From the NCBI RefSeq assembly GCF_021531435.1, contig NZ_JAFBIS010000010.1:1-64000 (forward strand): a stretch of 64,000 nt of DNA. Reading direction: 5' to 3'. How positions within the stretch are numbered: the first letter of the stretch is position 1; every line of letters starts with the position of its first letter. Below the pieces are notes generated by a model, which worked only from the letters and a program-made list of their open reading frames with translations, was not told the origin of the DNA and made no database searches. Origin of the DNA: Oscillibacter valericigenes. Its GTDB lineage: Bacteria > Bacillota > Clostridia > Oscillospirales > Oscillospiraceae. Positions 1 through 7,811 of this stretch are shown here, in pieces. Both the position numbers and the translations under genes were made by a program.

Positions 1-1
1 T

Positions 2-211
2 CCATCATGCCCCAAGTCGGATGATGAATATTGGGTTCATACGTTGCAGACAGTCTTTACAGAACTCGAGGCTCTGGGATTGTCGGAGGCTGTTCCGAAA
101 CCGGAGCCAAAGAAGCGTGGTAGAAAACCAAAGGCAAAGGAAGGACAAACACCCAAACGTCCTCGTGGACGCCCGCGAAAGAATGAAGATCACTCTGCTG
201 AACTTCTATAG
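2..211 (+). CDS. C-terminal tail of a probable IS transposase (partial, runs off left edge)
   Basis: An open frame enters from the left edge and ends at a TAG at 209-211, giving about 69 residues. The tail is strongly basic and carries two AT-hook-like blocks, KKRGRKPK and RPRGRPRK, after an acidic/hydrophobic stretch. Similar basic tails occur at the C-terminus of several insertion-sequence transposases, but the catalytic part lies outside the window, so the family cannot be named. The reading frame stops about 20 bases before the broken end of the neighbouring glycosyltransferase gene, which fits an inserted element whose right end lies near 211-245. Transposase is an inference from composition and position; a DNA-binding protein of another kind is possible. 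Confidence 0.45.
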   Translation, partial: PSCPKSDDEYWVHTLQTVFTELEALGLSEAVPKPEPKKRGRKPKAKEGQTPKRPRGRPRKNEDHSAELL

Positions 212-231
212 TCCGACAAACTGGGAATCTA

Positions 232-642
232 TTAATTAATTATTTTTTTGCCGCCATCGTCGTAATAGTGATAAAAGTCCGAGAGCACTATATCTGCGTT
301 GAAATGCTCCGCTGCGTGAAACAGCACCGCATACATATCTCGGCGAACTAAGTCATCTGACTCGACAATGCCGATATACTCACCCGTAGCCATAGCTAGG
401 CACTCATTCATTGATTGCCCATAACCAGACCCCTTTTTTGAAATAACATGAACACGCGAGTCCTTGCTTTCATATTCACGCAGGATTTCAAGTGAACCGT
501 CTGTTGAGCCGCCGTCGCCGCATAATATTTCAATATCGTCCAATGTCTGTGACAAAATACTATCCATACATTTTTTCAAGTACGGCGCCACGTTATATAC
601 CGGGACAAGCACAGAAATCTTGGCCAATCCATTAACCTCCAT
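232..642 (-). pseudogene. Truncated family 2 glycosyltransferase
   Basis: The 136-residue product starts like a GT2 enzyme: KISVLVPVYNVAPYL at residues 8-22, GSTDGS near 46 and the DXD-type metal/nucleotide site ESDDLV near 95. GT2 enzymes of this kind usually exceed 300 residues, so the acceptor-binding half is missing. The protein ends abruptly after YYDDGGKKIIN, in the AT-rich stretch next to the transposase-like frame. Its start overlaps the end of the upstream GT2 gene by 11 bases, as expected for the last gene of the leftward polysaccharide operon. It is probably a broken remnant, although a folded GT-A half could still be made. Confidence 0.75.
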
Positions 643-1627
643 GTTTTATGTCAGAAATCTTTTTCAAAATAGCGCACATCAAAAATGCCCAAGATTTATT
701 GTATGGTGTCAAGCATGTTCGAAGCTTTCCGGTTATTCCGAAATTACACAATTGAAGTACAGATTTATAATTTTTTCTTGCGTATGCTGCCATTTCATCA
801 AGCAAAACTGACCACTTATCTCGTTCTGACGCTCCAAGCTCCCACATCATAGACCATATGTTCATAATCGCTTGAATCATGTCGATCTTTAAAAGTTCCC
901 CGAATTCCGGATATATTGGCAACAATTCGTTGTACCGCGTTTTCGCTGCATCCCAAAAGTCCAACTCTCGTGAGAGATTCGTTGCCCTCATCAATCCAGA
1001 CGGATTTATCCGGTAATGGTACTTGGCTTTTGACATGATGCATATGCGCTCTGATTTTGCAAACACTTGATAAATGGTTGCTGTGTCTTCAGACAATCGT
1101 CCATCAGGGAACAAGATTCCATCCCAAAGTGAGCGTCTGTACAATTTATTCCAGACCACTGTTGTCTGAATACCGCCATTGGTTAGCAGCACTTTTAGAG
1201 CTTCAGCAGTCCCAAGACAGACATCCGTTTTTCTGCCAATCTCTTTTGAACTATGGAGTCTTTCCTCGCACAGGCCACAGCAGGAAATATCCCCTCCTGT
1301 TCTTTGGATTCCGCTCAGCAAATATTCATACATATCAGGTTCAATCCAGTCATCGCTATCGACAAATCCTAAATATTCGCCGGAGGCTATCTTCATGCCT
1401 GCATTTCTCGCCGCTGAAAGCCCCCCATGCTTTTTATGAATGACCTTCACGCGAGAATCTCTTTTTGCATAGTTATCGCAAATCTCTCCACAGTTATCTG
1501 GCGCAATATCATTCACGAGAATTACTTCAATATTCTGATATGTCTGGGAAAGTATGGATTCTAAGCAATTTTTTAAATAACATTCGACTTTATACACGGG
1601 AACAATGACACTAATTAATGGAGGCAT
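632..1627 (-). CDS. Family 2 glycosyltransferase
   Basis: A 331-residue GT2 enzyme that should transfer a sugar from a nucleotide-sugar donor to a growing lipid-linked polysaccharide on the inner membrane face. Visible are the N-terminal LISVIVPVYK strand, a variant nucleotide loop (VNDIAPDNC in place of the usual NDGSTDGS) and the DXD motif in GFVDSDDWI near residue 95. The ATG at 1627 is preferred because AGGTGA lies 5 bases upstream; a TTG at 1642 in the same frame lacks a site. It starts 5 bases after the stop of the upstream GT4 gene. The codon mix is AT-richer than in the later part of the window, as is common for glycosyltransferases acquired by transfer. Donor and acceptor cannot be told. 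Confidence 0.85.
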   Translation of the reverse strand: MPPLISVIVPVYKVECYLKNCLESILSQTYQNIEVILVNDIAPDNCGEICDNYAKRDSRVKVIHKKHGGLSAARNAGMKIASGEYLGFVDSDDWIEPDMYEYLLSGIQRTGGDISCCGLCEERLHSSKEIGRKTDVCLGTAEALKVLLTNGGIQTTVVWNKLYRRSLWDGILFPDGRLSEDTATIYQVFAKSERICIMSKAKYHYRINPSGLMRATNLSRELDFWDAAKTRYNELLPIYPEFGELLKIDMIQAIMNIWSMMWELGASERDKWSVLLDEMAAYARKNYKSVLQLCNFGITGKLRTCLTPYNKSWAFLMCAILKKISDIKHGG

Positions 1628-1632
1628 CTGCT

Positions 1633-2736
1633 TCACCTGCAATAAGTTTCATACACCGTTTTGGTAACCGAATATATATCAAAGCCCTTTTTACAGAGAT
1701 CAGCGCAGGCATCCTCCCGTCGGTCTACTTGTCTCGCGCAAATCTCTTTTGCCCATTGTTCTGTGGAGGCATTAAGCGGCACTCGCTGTGAGAGACTCGA
1801 TGCGAATACTTCTTGTGGCACTCTATCTGAACAAATGGTTGGCAACCCAGCTGCCTGTGCTTCAATCGCCACTATTCCAAATCCTTCAAAGACACTCGGG
1901 AACACGAAAACGTCCATGGCCCATAACAGTTCCTCAACGCAACCGGTCGTCCCATAAAAAATAACATTGTCATTAATTTGGAGCCTCATTGCTTTCTCTT
2001 TTAGTTCCGCGAGATCCTCACCCTCGCCAATTAGCAATAGTCTGGCAGAAGGTATATCTTCATGAACCCGGGCAAAGATATCCAGTAGAAAACTCTGGTT
2101 CTTCTGAAAGCAAAGACGGCCTACATTTCCAACCACAAAAGCGCCCTCTATTTTGAGCCGTTTCCGTGCAAGCTCCCGTCCCTCCGCGTTAAAGTGAAAT
2201 CGCTGCATATCAATACCATTGAGGATTACTTGATATTCCGGGTTTAATAACAATGATTTAGGAAACATGAATTTCGCGGCAGCTGCAGAACATGCCCAAA
2301 AGTCCGTAGCTTTTCGGGCAAAGATGCTTTTCGCAATTCGATGCATTCCCATTTTCAATAGCCTCGTCTTGCTTCGCCGCAACATAGTATTGTGACTATG
2401 AGCAATACGGATCGGAATTCCCCTATTCTTTGCAAGAGATAAATAGGCAAGAGGCAACGCCTGAAATACATTAAGATGAATAACATCATACTTTCGCTCA
2501 TCCAGTAGTCTTGCAAAAAGTCGGTAATTCTGTATCAGCCGTCTTTGTGACCCGGAAAGCTCATGAAATATTATGCCAAGCGTTTCAAGTCTTTTAGTAA
2601 AAACGCTTCCTTTTAACGAATCAACAACAACATCAATCTCAAGTTCAGATAGATCCATGTGTTGTAAAATATTATTGATAAATGCCTCAATTCCCCCAGA
2701 TTCCCAAGTTTGGCAATAGATGCATATGCGTCTCAT
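1633..2736 (-). CDS. Family 4 glycosyltransferase (GT-B fold)
   Basis: A 367-residue GT-B enzyme, the usual size for the GT4 family. The N-terminal half has the GGIEAFI glycine loop near residue 14 and the C-terminal half has VGNVGRLCFQKN and the conserved donor-site block FEGFGIVAIEA with two glutamates about eight residues apart. It resembles EpsF/CapM-type retaining transferases of capsule and exopolysaccharide clusters. It sits 12 bases downstream of the exporter ATPase gene and is followed at once by two GT2 genes, so it is part of one leftward operon. The gene is visibly less GC-rich than the exporter genes beside it. The linkage it makes cannot be predicted. Confidence 0.88.
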   Translation of the reverse strand: MRRICIYCQTWESGGIEAFINNILQHMDLSELEIDVVVDSLKGSVFTKRLETLGIIFHELSGSQRRLIQNYRLFARLLDERKYDVIHLNVFQALPLAYLSLAKNRGIPIRIAHSHNTMLRRSKTRLLKMGMHRIAKSIFARKATDFWACSAAAAKFMFPKSLLLNPEYQVILNGIDMQRFHFNAEGRELARKRLKIEGAFVVGNVGRLCFQKNQSFLLDIFARVHEDIPSARLLLIGEGEDLAELKEKAMRLQINDNVIFYGTTGCVEELLWAMDVFVFPSVFEGFGIVAIEAQAAGLPTICSDRVPQEVFASSLSQRVPLNASTEQWAKEICARQVDRREDACADLCKKGFDIYSVTKTVYETYCR

Positions 2737-2748
2737 CTCATTTACGCC

Positions 2749-3480
2749 TCAAATATCATAGACATCACAAACTTCTGCGGCGGCTCCCACCATCTTTACA
2801 TTTCCGTGCTCCAGCCACACGACCCGATTGCACATTTCCCGAATTTGTTCCAAACTGTGGGACACGAACAGCACGGTCGTGCCGCCGCCCATCAGCTCCA
2901 GCATCCGCTTCTTGCTCTTCTCCTGAAAAGCCGCGTCGCCAACGGACAGGATCTCGTCCACGATCAAAATTTCCGGATTTACCACCGTGGCGATGGAGAA
3001 CGCCAGCCGCGCCAGCATACCGGAGGAGTAGTTGCGGATGGGGACCTCAATGAATTGCCCTAGTTCTGAAAACTCTACAATCTCATCGTACTTTTCGTGC
3101 AGGAACTCTTTGCTGTAGCCCAAGATCGCGCCGTTCAGGAAAATGTTCTCCCGGCCTGTCAGGTCAAAATCGAAGCCGGAACCCAGCTCCAGCATGGGCA
3201 CTACATTTCCCCGACAGACCACGCTGCCCTCCGTGGGCTTCAGGATGCCGGAGATGACCTTCAGCATCGTGCTCTTTCCCGCACCGTTGCGGCCGATCAG
3301 CCCCAGCGTCTCTCCCTTTTTCACCTCAAAGGAGACATGCTCCAGGGCTGTGAAATCGTTGTACTGCAGCTTCCCCCGCAGAGCCGTGGTCACAAATTCC
3401 TTTAAGGAAAGGATCTTATCGTTGTTCAGGCGGAACCGCATGGTCACGTCTGAAACCTCTATCATCGTCTTTTGGCTCAT
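2749..3480 (-). CDS. ABC exporter ATPase for polysaccharide/teichoic acid (Wzt/TagH type)
   Basis: A 243-residue ATPase powering export of a polysaccharide or teichoic-type polymer. Walker A GRNGAGKST is at residues 63-71, the family-specific signature YSSGM replaces the common LSGGQ near residue 155, and Walker B ILIVDE lies about 20 residues later, followed by the VGDAAF block and switch histidine FVSHS. The YSSGM form is typical of the RfbB/Wzt/TagH branch. Unlike many Wzt proteins there is no long C-terminal carbohydrate-binding domain, so the polymer is probably not selected by a cap-recognition module. The permease gene ends 9 bases upstream. Confidence 0.92.
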   Translation of the reverse strand: MSQKTMIEVSDVTMRFRLNNDKILSLKEFVTTALRGKLQYNDFTALEHVSFEVKKGETLGLIGRNGAGKSTMLKVISGILKPTEGSVVCRGNVVPMLELGSGFDFDLTGRENIFLNGAILGYSKEFLHEKYDEIVEFSELGQFIEVPIRNYSSGMLARLAFSIATVVNPEILIVDEILSVGDAAFQEKSKKRMLELMGGGTTVLFVSHSLEQIREMCNRVVWLEHGNVKMVGAAAEVCDVYDI

Positions 3481-3489
3481 AGAAACACC

Positions 3490-4965
3490 TTACAAGTACA
3501 GCACGAATTTATCCTGGTTCTTTCGGAACACCAGCGCTCCCACCAGCAGCATCGCCAAGGCGATCATAAAGCACTGGAAGTACACGAAAGGCTCCGGAGA
3601 AATGCCGTCCAGGATACAAATTCGTGTGTTTTTCAGGAAGTGGTATAACGGATTGATCCGCAGCACCCACCGGAAATTTTCCGGAAGAATACTCTCTGGA
3701 TAAAAAATGGGTGTTGCATACATCCACATCATGCTCAACACGCCCCAAAGGAACTGGGTATCCCGGAAAAACACCATGGAAGTAGACAAAAGCATGCCCA
3801 GGCCCAGGCAGAAAATGACCAGGCACATCATAAAGTACAGGGCCAGCACCACCGACTTTTGAAAGTGCACGCCTGTCGCCAGGCACACGAGGAATAGCGG
3901 GATCAGGGAAATTCCCAGATTCACCATGGAGGACATGACCCGGGTCAAGGGATAGATATACTTGGGCATGTAGACCTTAGTGATCAGCCCGGCGTTGCCC
4001 AGGATGGACGTAAGGGCCATGCCGCAGGCCTCGGAGAAGAAGTTGAACATGACCACGCCGATCAGCAAATACACCGCAAAATTCTGGATGTTATTTTTGA
4101 AAATGGTGGAGAACACAAAATACTGGACACACATGGTCAGAAGCGGATTCAAAAAGCTCCAAAATACGCCGAGGATAGACCGCTTGTACTTTGTCTTGAA
4201 ATCTCTCGCAACCAGCTGGTGGATCAAAAAACGGTACTTCTGCACCGCGATGACCGCGTTCACCACATAGCTGCGCTTTCCGCTGCGTGCGCGATACCAC
4301 ACCGCATCCAGGAACAACAGGATAACGGCAAGGCCCGCCGCCACGAATTCCCAATAGTGCAGGCCGGTCCAGATGTAGTCCGTGCCGGAGGCGGTGAAGC
4401 ACAGGATGCCCGGTGTAGGCGCGCCATTCAGGGTCAGAGAGAAGCCCTCTTCTTTCGCCTGGGTGTTCATCAGGGGCGACACCGCGCTGCCGGCCTGACT
4501 GTCCGGAGAGTAGATCCGCAGCAGAAGCGGCGCGTTATACAGCCCCTCGATGGGCGCTTCCGCCTCCATCACCGTGAAGCCGCCTTCCGTGACAGCGGCC
4601 GCGTCAAAGCTTTTGCTCATCAGCAAGGTATTGCTTCGGGTATCGTACAGCTCCAGGACGACCGTCCCGGCATTGGGCCGGTAATAGGTGCCCCACTGCA
4701 CGCTGATTTTTTCCAGGCGCTGGATCTCCGTGGTAAAGGTCTGCTCCACGACGCTGCCCGCCGCCAGTTCCACGGTGCCGCTGTCGGCTGTCAAAAGTTC
4801 CAAATCTCCTCTGGACTCCCGCAGATGAAGCTGCTCTCCGGCCAGGAAATAGAACAGAACCGTGGCCGCCAGATAGCCCACCACCAGGAACAGTGCCAAA
4901 CGGCGAAGCAGCGGCGCAAAATCCGCCTCCGTCCGCCCGCTGTGTTTTCTTTTTTGATGCAACAT
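3490..4965 (-). CDS. ABC-2 polysaccharide exporter permease with N-terminal ectodomain
   Basis: A 491-residue membrane protein. The last 255 residues form the classic Wzm/TagG permease (RDFKTKYKRSILGVFWSFLNP near residue 255, then six hydrophobic spans). The first 235 residues are extra: a basic N-terminus, a membrane span near 25-45, about 150 mostly polar residues rich in beta-type alternation, and a second span near 210-228. Typical permeases of this family are about 260-280 residues, so this is an added extracellular domain. GGAG lies 6 bases before the ATG. The upstream region has its own inverted repeat and a terminator separates it from the sugar transferase gene, so a separate transcript is likely. 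Confidence 0.88.
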   Translation of the reverse strand: MLHQKRKHSGRTEADFAPLLRRLALFLVVGYLAATVLFYFLAGEQLHLRESRGDLELLTADSGTVELAAGSVVEQTFTTEIQRLEKISVQWGTYYRPNAGTVVLELYDTRSNTLLMSKSFDAAAVTEGGFTVMEAEAPIEGLYNAPLLLRIYSPDSQAGSAVSPLMNTQAKEEGFSLTLNGAPTPGILCFTASGTDYIWTGLHYWEFVAAGLAVILLFLDAVWYRARSGKRSYVVNAVIAVQKYRFLIHQLVARDFKTKYKRSILGVFWSFLNPLLTMCVQYFVFSTIFKNNIQNFAVYLLIGVVMFNFFSEACGMALTSILGNAGLITKVYMPKYIYPLTRVMSSMVNLGISLIPLFLVCLATGVHFQKSVVLALYFMMCLVIFCLGLGMLLSTSMVFFRDTQFLWGVLSMMWMYATPIFYPESILPENFRWVLRINPLYHFLKNTRICILDGISPEPFVYFQCFMIALAMLLVGALVFRKNQDKFVLYL

Positions 4966-5022
4966 GAATCACTCCAACTGTCTATGCGTTTGATGCGCCG
5001 CAAATATCCGGCGCCATTTAAT

Positions 5023-5040
5023 ACAAAATAGTTATTTTGT
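5023..5040. promoter_or_regulatory. Inverted repeat upstream of the exporter operon
   Basis: ACAAAATA and TATTTTGT are perfect 8-base arms around a 2-base centre, about 60 bases before the permease start and between it and the terminator of the sugar transferase gene. It is a possible operator; no regulator is known. A strong promoter was not identified here. Confidence 0.35.
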
Positions 5041-5057
5041 CATAATATTATCCCGGT

Positions 5058-5084
5058 AAAAAGGCGCGACATGCACGCCTTTTT
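5058..5084. terminator. Bidirectional terminator after the sugar transferase gene
   Basis: AAAAAGGCG and CGCCTTTTT form a 9-base stem around a 9-base loop, with A and T runs on the two flanks, 17 bases beyond the stop codon of the leftward sugar transferase gene. Confidence 0.7.
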
Positions 5085-5100
5085 AGCAAAACAGATGCAC

Positions 5101-6483
5101 TTATCTGGAAACCAATTTCTCCTGATTCACGCTCTTGAACGGCGTCATCAGCAGGATCTTCAGGTCAAAGAACACATTCCAGTTTTCGATATAGTAAATG
5201 TCATATTCGATCCGCTTACGAATGGACGTATCCCCCCGGTAGCCGTTGACCTGGGCCCAGCCGGTGATGCCGGGACGGACCTGGTGCTTGACCATGTAGC
5301 GGGGGATCTCCTCCTTAAACTGCTCAACATAATGGGGGACCTCCGGCCTCGGTCCTACCAGGCTCATGTCCCCCTTCAGTACATTGAAAAACTGCGGCAA
5401 TTCATCAATGGAGAATTTCCGGATCAATGCGCCAAACCGAGTTTTGCGCGGATCGGAGTTCCGGCTCCAGCCGGTCTTTTCCTCGGAATTGACCCGCATG
5501 GAGCGGAATTTATACATATAAAAGGTCTTTTTATCCTTTCCCACCCGTTCCTGCTTGAACAGCACCGGCCCCGGTGAGGAGAGCTTCACACCCACGGCGG
5601 CCGCAAGCATCAGCGGCGAAGTCAGGATGATCAGCGCCAGGGCGCCCACAATATCCATGGCCCGCTTAACAAACGCGTTTCCCATATTGTCCAGCGGGAT
5701 GCGGCGCAGGTTGATAACCGGCAGGCCGTTGATATTGTCGATCTCCGGATTCGAGGGCATATACGCCGCATAGTAGGGGACCAGGGACACCTTGGTCCCT
5801 GTCTTTTCGCAGATCTGGATGACCTTGCCGATGAGGTCCTGCTCTCCGCTTCCGACGGCGGCCACAACTTCATCCGGCTTGAGCCTGTCCACGACCGCTT
5901 CGAGCTGTTCATAATCTCCCAGGTAAGGCAGGTCTTTCAGATGCCCGGTTCCGGCCACGTATCCGTCCACCAGATACCCAAGACTCTTGTCTTCCCGCAC
6001 CTTGCTCACGTACACCGCCGCGACGTTACTATCTCCGACAAGTATCACATGCTTTTGGTTATAGCCCAATTTCCGGTAATGGCGCAGTGTCAGCCGCAGT
6101 ACGGCGCGCTTGCTGACCAGAAGGCCGAAGTTCAGCACACAGAAAAACACCAGCATCCACCGGGACATCTCCGAGAGCCGGAACACAAACAGAAAGGCCA
6201 TCAGCAACAGCGTATCCAGCGCCGTAGCAAGGAACAGCGCCTGGGCCTCCTTGTGGAACCTCACAGCACGGTAGGAGCCGTAAAGTCCCGCTGTCGCATA
6301 GGTCACAAGGCACAGCACAGTTGTGCCCAACGCCAGGTACACATAGCTTCGGAAGGGAAACGACGCCGTTCCGGAAAGGGCGCAGAACCGCACCCAATAC
6401 GCAAGGAGCAGGGCGCAGAACACCAGGCATCCGTCAGAGAGCACATTCAGTCGGTTGAACAGCCGTTGATTCTCTTTTATCAT
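5101..6483 (-). CDS. Undecaprenyl-phosphate sugar phosphotransferase (initiating transferase)
   Basis: A 460-residue polyprenyl glycosylphosphotransferase of the WbaP/WcaJ/EpsL class. It would start repeat-unit synthesis by moving a sugar-1-phosphate onto undecaprenyl phosphate in the membrane. Four hydrophobic spans fill the first 130 residues, a Rossmann-like middle domain follows (VILVGDSNVAAVY near 145), and the catalytic C-terminus begins with KRAMDIVGA near 265 with KFRSM, the DELPQ and LVGPRPE blocks and RPGITGWAQVNGYRG. The full-length, five-span form suggests a hexose-1-phosphate such as glucose or galactose as donor. AGGAGG precedes the ATG. It is driven by the leftward member of the overlapping promoter pair at 6.6 kb and ends at its own terminator. 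Confidence 0.93.
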   Translation of the reverse strand: MIKENQRLFNRLNVLSDGCLVFCALLLAYWVRFCALSGTASFPFRSYVYLALGTTVLCLVTYATAGLYGSYRAVRFHKEAQALFLATALDTLLLMAFLFVFRLSEMSRWMLVFFCVLNFGLLVSKRAVLRLTLRHYRKLGYNQKHVILVGDSNVAAVYVSKVREDKSLGYLVDGYVAGTGHLKDLPYLGDYEQLEAVVDRLKPDEVVAAVGSGEQDLIGKVIQICEKTGTKVSLVPYYAAYMPSNPEIDNINGLPVINLRRIPLDNMGNAFVKRAMDIVGALALIILTSPLMLAAAVGVKLSSPGPVLFKQERVGKDKKTFYMYKFRSMRVNSEEKTGWSRNSDPRKTRFGALIRKFSIDELPQFFNVLKGDMSLVGPRPEVPHYVEQFKEEIPRYMVKHQVRPGITGWAQVNGYRGDTSIRKRIEYDIYYIENWNVFFDLKILLMTPFKSVNQEKLVSR

Positions 6484-6582
6484 AGGCCGTGTCCTCCTGC
6501 CCCACCGTCGGGTCCGTCTGCGCGTTCCAGTCCGTTTTCCGCATTTGTTTCAGGTTACTTTTACATGACAACTCATCAGTTT

Positions 6583-6611
6583 ATTTTACTTGAAACTTCA
6601 TACAATGTCAA
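6583..6611 (-). promoter_or_regulatory. SigA-type promoter for the sugar transferase gene
   Basis: On the minus strand TTGACA (6611-6606) is followed by a 17-base spacer and TAAAAT (6588-6583). The -35 box lies inside the spacer of the opposing rightward promoter, so the two cannot be occupied together. The untranslated leader would be about 90 bases. Confidence 0.65.
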
Positions 6612-6618
6612 ATATAAT
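6590..6618 (+). promoter_or_regulatory. SigA-type promoter for the GT4/polymerase genes
   Basis: TTGAAA (6590-6595), a 17-base spacer and a perfect TATAAT (6613-6618), about 27 bases before the ATG of the rightward GT4 gene. It overlaps face to face with the leftward promoter. Confidence 0.7.
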
Positions 6619-6644
6619 AGAAAGAAAAATGAACCGAGGCGTTT

Positions 6645-7781
6645 ATGTCTAACCGTATCCTTTTTACCGCTTCTACATATTCCCATATCCGCAGTTTTCA
6701 TCTCCCATACCTGCGCGCTTTTCAGGCGGACGGCTGGGAGGTCCACATTGCCTGCGGCGGCCCCATTCCCCACGAATGCGGGGCGGACCGTTCGTTTTCC
6801 GTTCCCTTTGAAAAGCGAATGTCCTCTCCCGCCAACTTCCGCGCCCAGCGGATGCTGCGCGATCTGATAAAAGAGCACCGATACCAGTTGGTGATTACCC
6901 ATACCTCCCTGGCGGCTTTCTTCACCCGCCGCGCGGCAGCTTCCCTGTCGCCCCGGCCGCCGGTCATCAATATGGTACACGGCTACCTGTTTGACGACGG
7001 CACGTCTCTGTTGAAACGGAGCATTCTGCTTGCCGCCGAAAAGCTGACGGCTCGCCAGACCGACTTGCTTCTGACCATGAACAGCTACGACCTGCAAGCC
7101 GCCAGGCAGTACCGCCTTGGCGCCCGGGTGGAAGCTGTGCCGGGGATCGGCGTCGATTTTTCCCGCCTGGAACGCCCAGCGGCCAGCCCTGGCCTGCTGC
7201 GTTCGGGCTACGGCCTTCGCGCGGATGACTATGTTCTGCTGTATGCCGCGGAATTCTCCGCCCGGAAAAACCAGGAAATGCTGATCCGTGCCCTGCCTGG
7301 GCTGCCCTCGCAGGTCAAGCTGCTGCTACCCGGCCAGGGCGCCCTTTTGGAGCAATGCCGGGCGCTGGCTGATACCCTCGGCGTCGGTGACCGGGTGGTC
7401 TTCCCCGGGTTCGTCTCTGATATGGCCTCGCTGTACGCTCTGGCGGACGCCGCCGTCTCATCCAGCCGCTCCGAAGGGCTTCCCTTCAACATCATGGAGG
7501 CCATGTATGCCCGCCTGCCCGTTGTGGCCAGCCGGGTAAAGGGCCACACCGACCTGATCGCGGAAGGACGCACCGGGCTTCTCTACCCCTATGGCGACAT
7601 TGCCGCTTTTCAGGCACAGCTCCGACGCCTGCTGGACGAGCCTGCCCTGGGGCCGGCTCTGGGCGAGGCTGCCCATGAAGCTGTGCTGCCATACGGTCTG
7701 GAGCGCGTTCTGCCCCAGGTCATGGAAAAATACGGTTCCCTTCTCCCTGTGGGCAAGACGCCCGCGCTTTCCCCGCGATAA
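6645..7781 (+). CDS. Family 4 glycosyltransferase (EpsD-like)
   Basis: A 378-residue GT-B enzyme. The N-terminus (RILFTASTYSHIRSFHLPYLRAF) resembles EpsD/CapM-type enzymes with an N-terminal GT4 acceptor domain; the donor half shows LLYAAEFSARKNQEMLI near 195, LPGQG, and the SRSEGLPFNIMEA block with the two spaced glutamates near 275-283. It should add one sugar to a lipid-linked repeat unit on the cytoplasmic face. GAGG lies 5 bases before the ATG. It is the first gene of the rightward transcript and is followed after 30 bases by the polymerase/ligase-like gene. Confidence 0.88.
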   Translation: MSNRILFTASTYSHIRSFHLPYLRAFQADGWEVHIACGGPIPHECGADRSFSVPFEKRMSSPANFRAQRMLRDLIKEHRYQLVITHTSLAAFFTRRAAASLSPRPPVINMVHGYLFDDGTSLLKRSILLAAEKLTARQTDLLLTMNSYDLQAARQYRLGARVEAVPGIGVDFSRLERPAASPGLLRSGYGLRADDYVLLYAAEFSARKNQEMLIRALPGLPSQVKLLLPGQGALLEQCRALADTLGVGDRVVFPGFVSDMASLYALADAAVSSSRSEGLPFNIMEAMYARLPVVASRVKGHTDLIAEGRTGLLYPYGDIAAFQAQLRRLLDEPALGPALGEAAHEAVLPYGLERVLPQVMEKYGSLLPVGKTPALSPR

Positions 7782-7811
7782 CTTTTACCAAAGAATTTAG
7801 GAGTGATCTTC

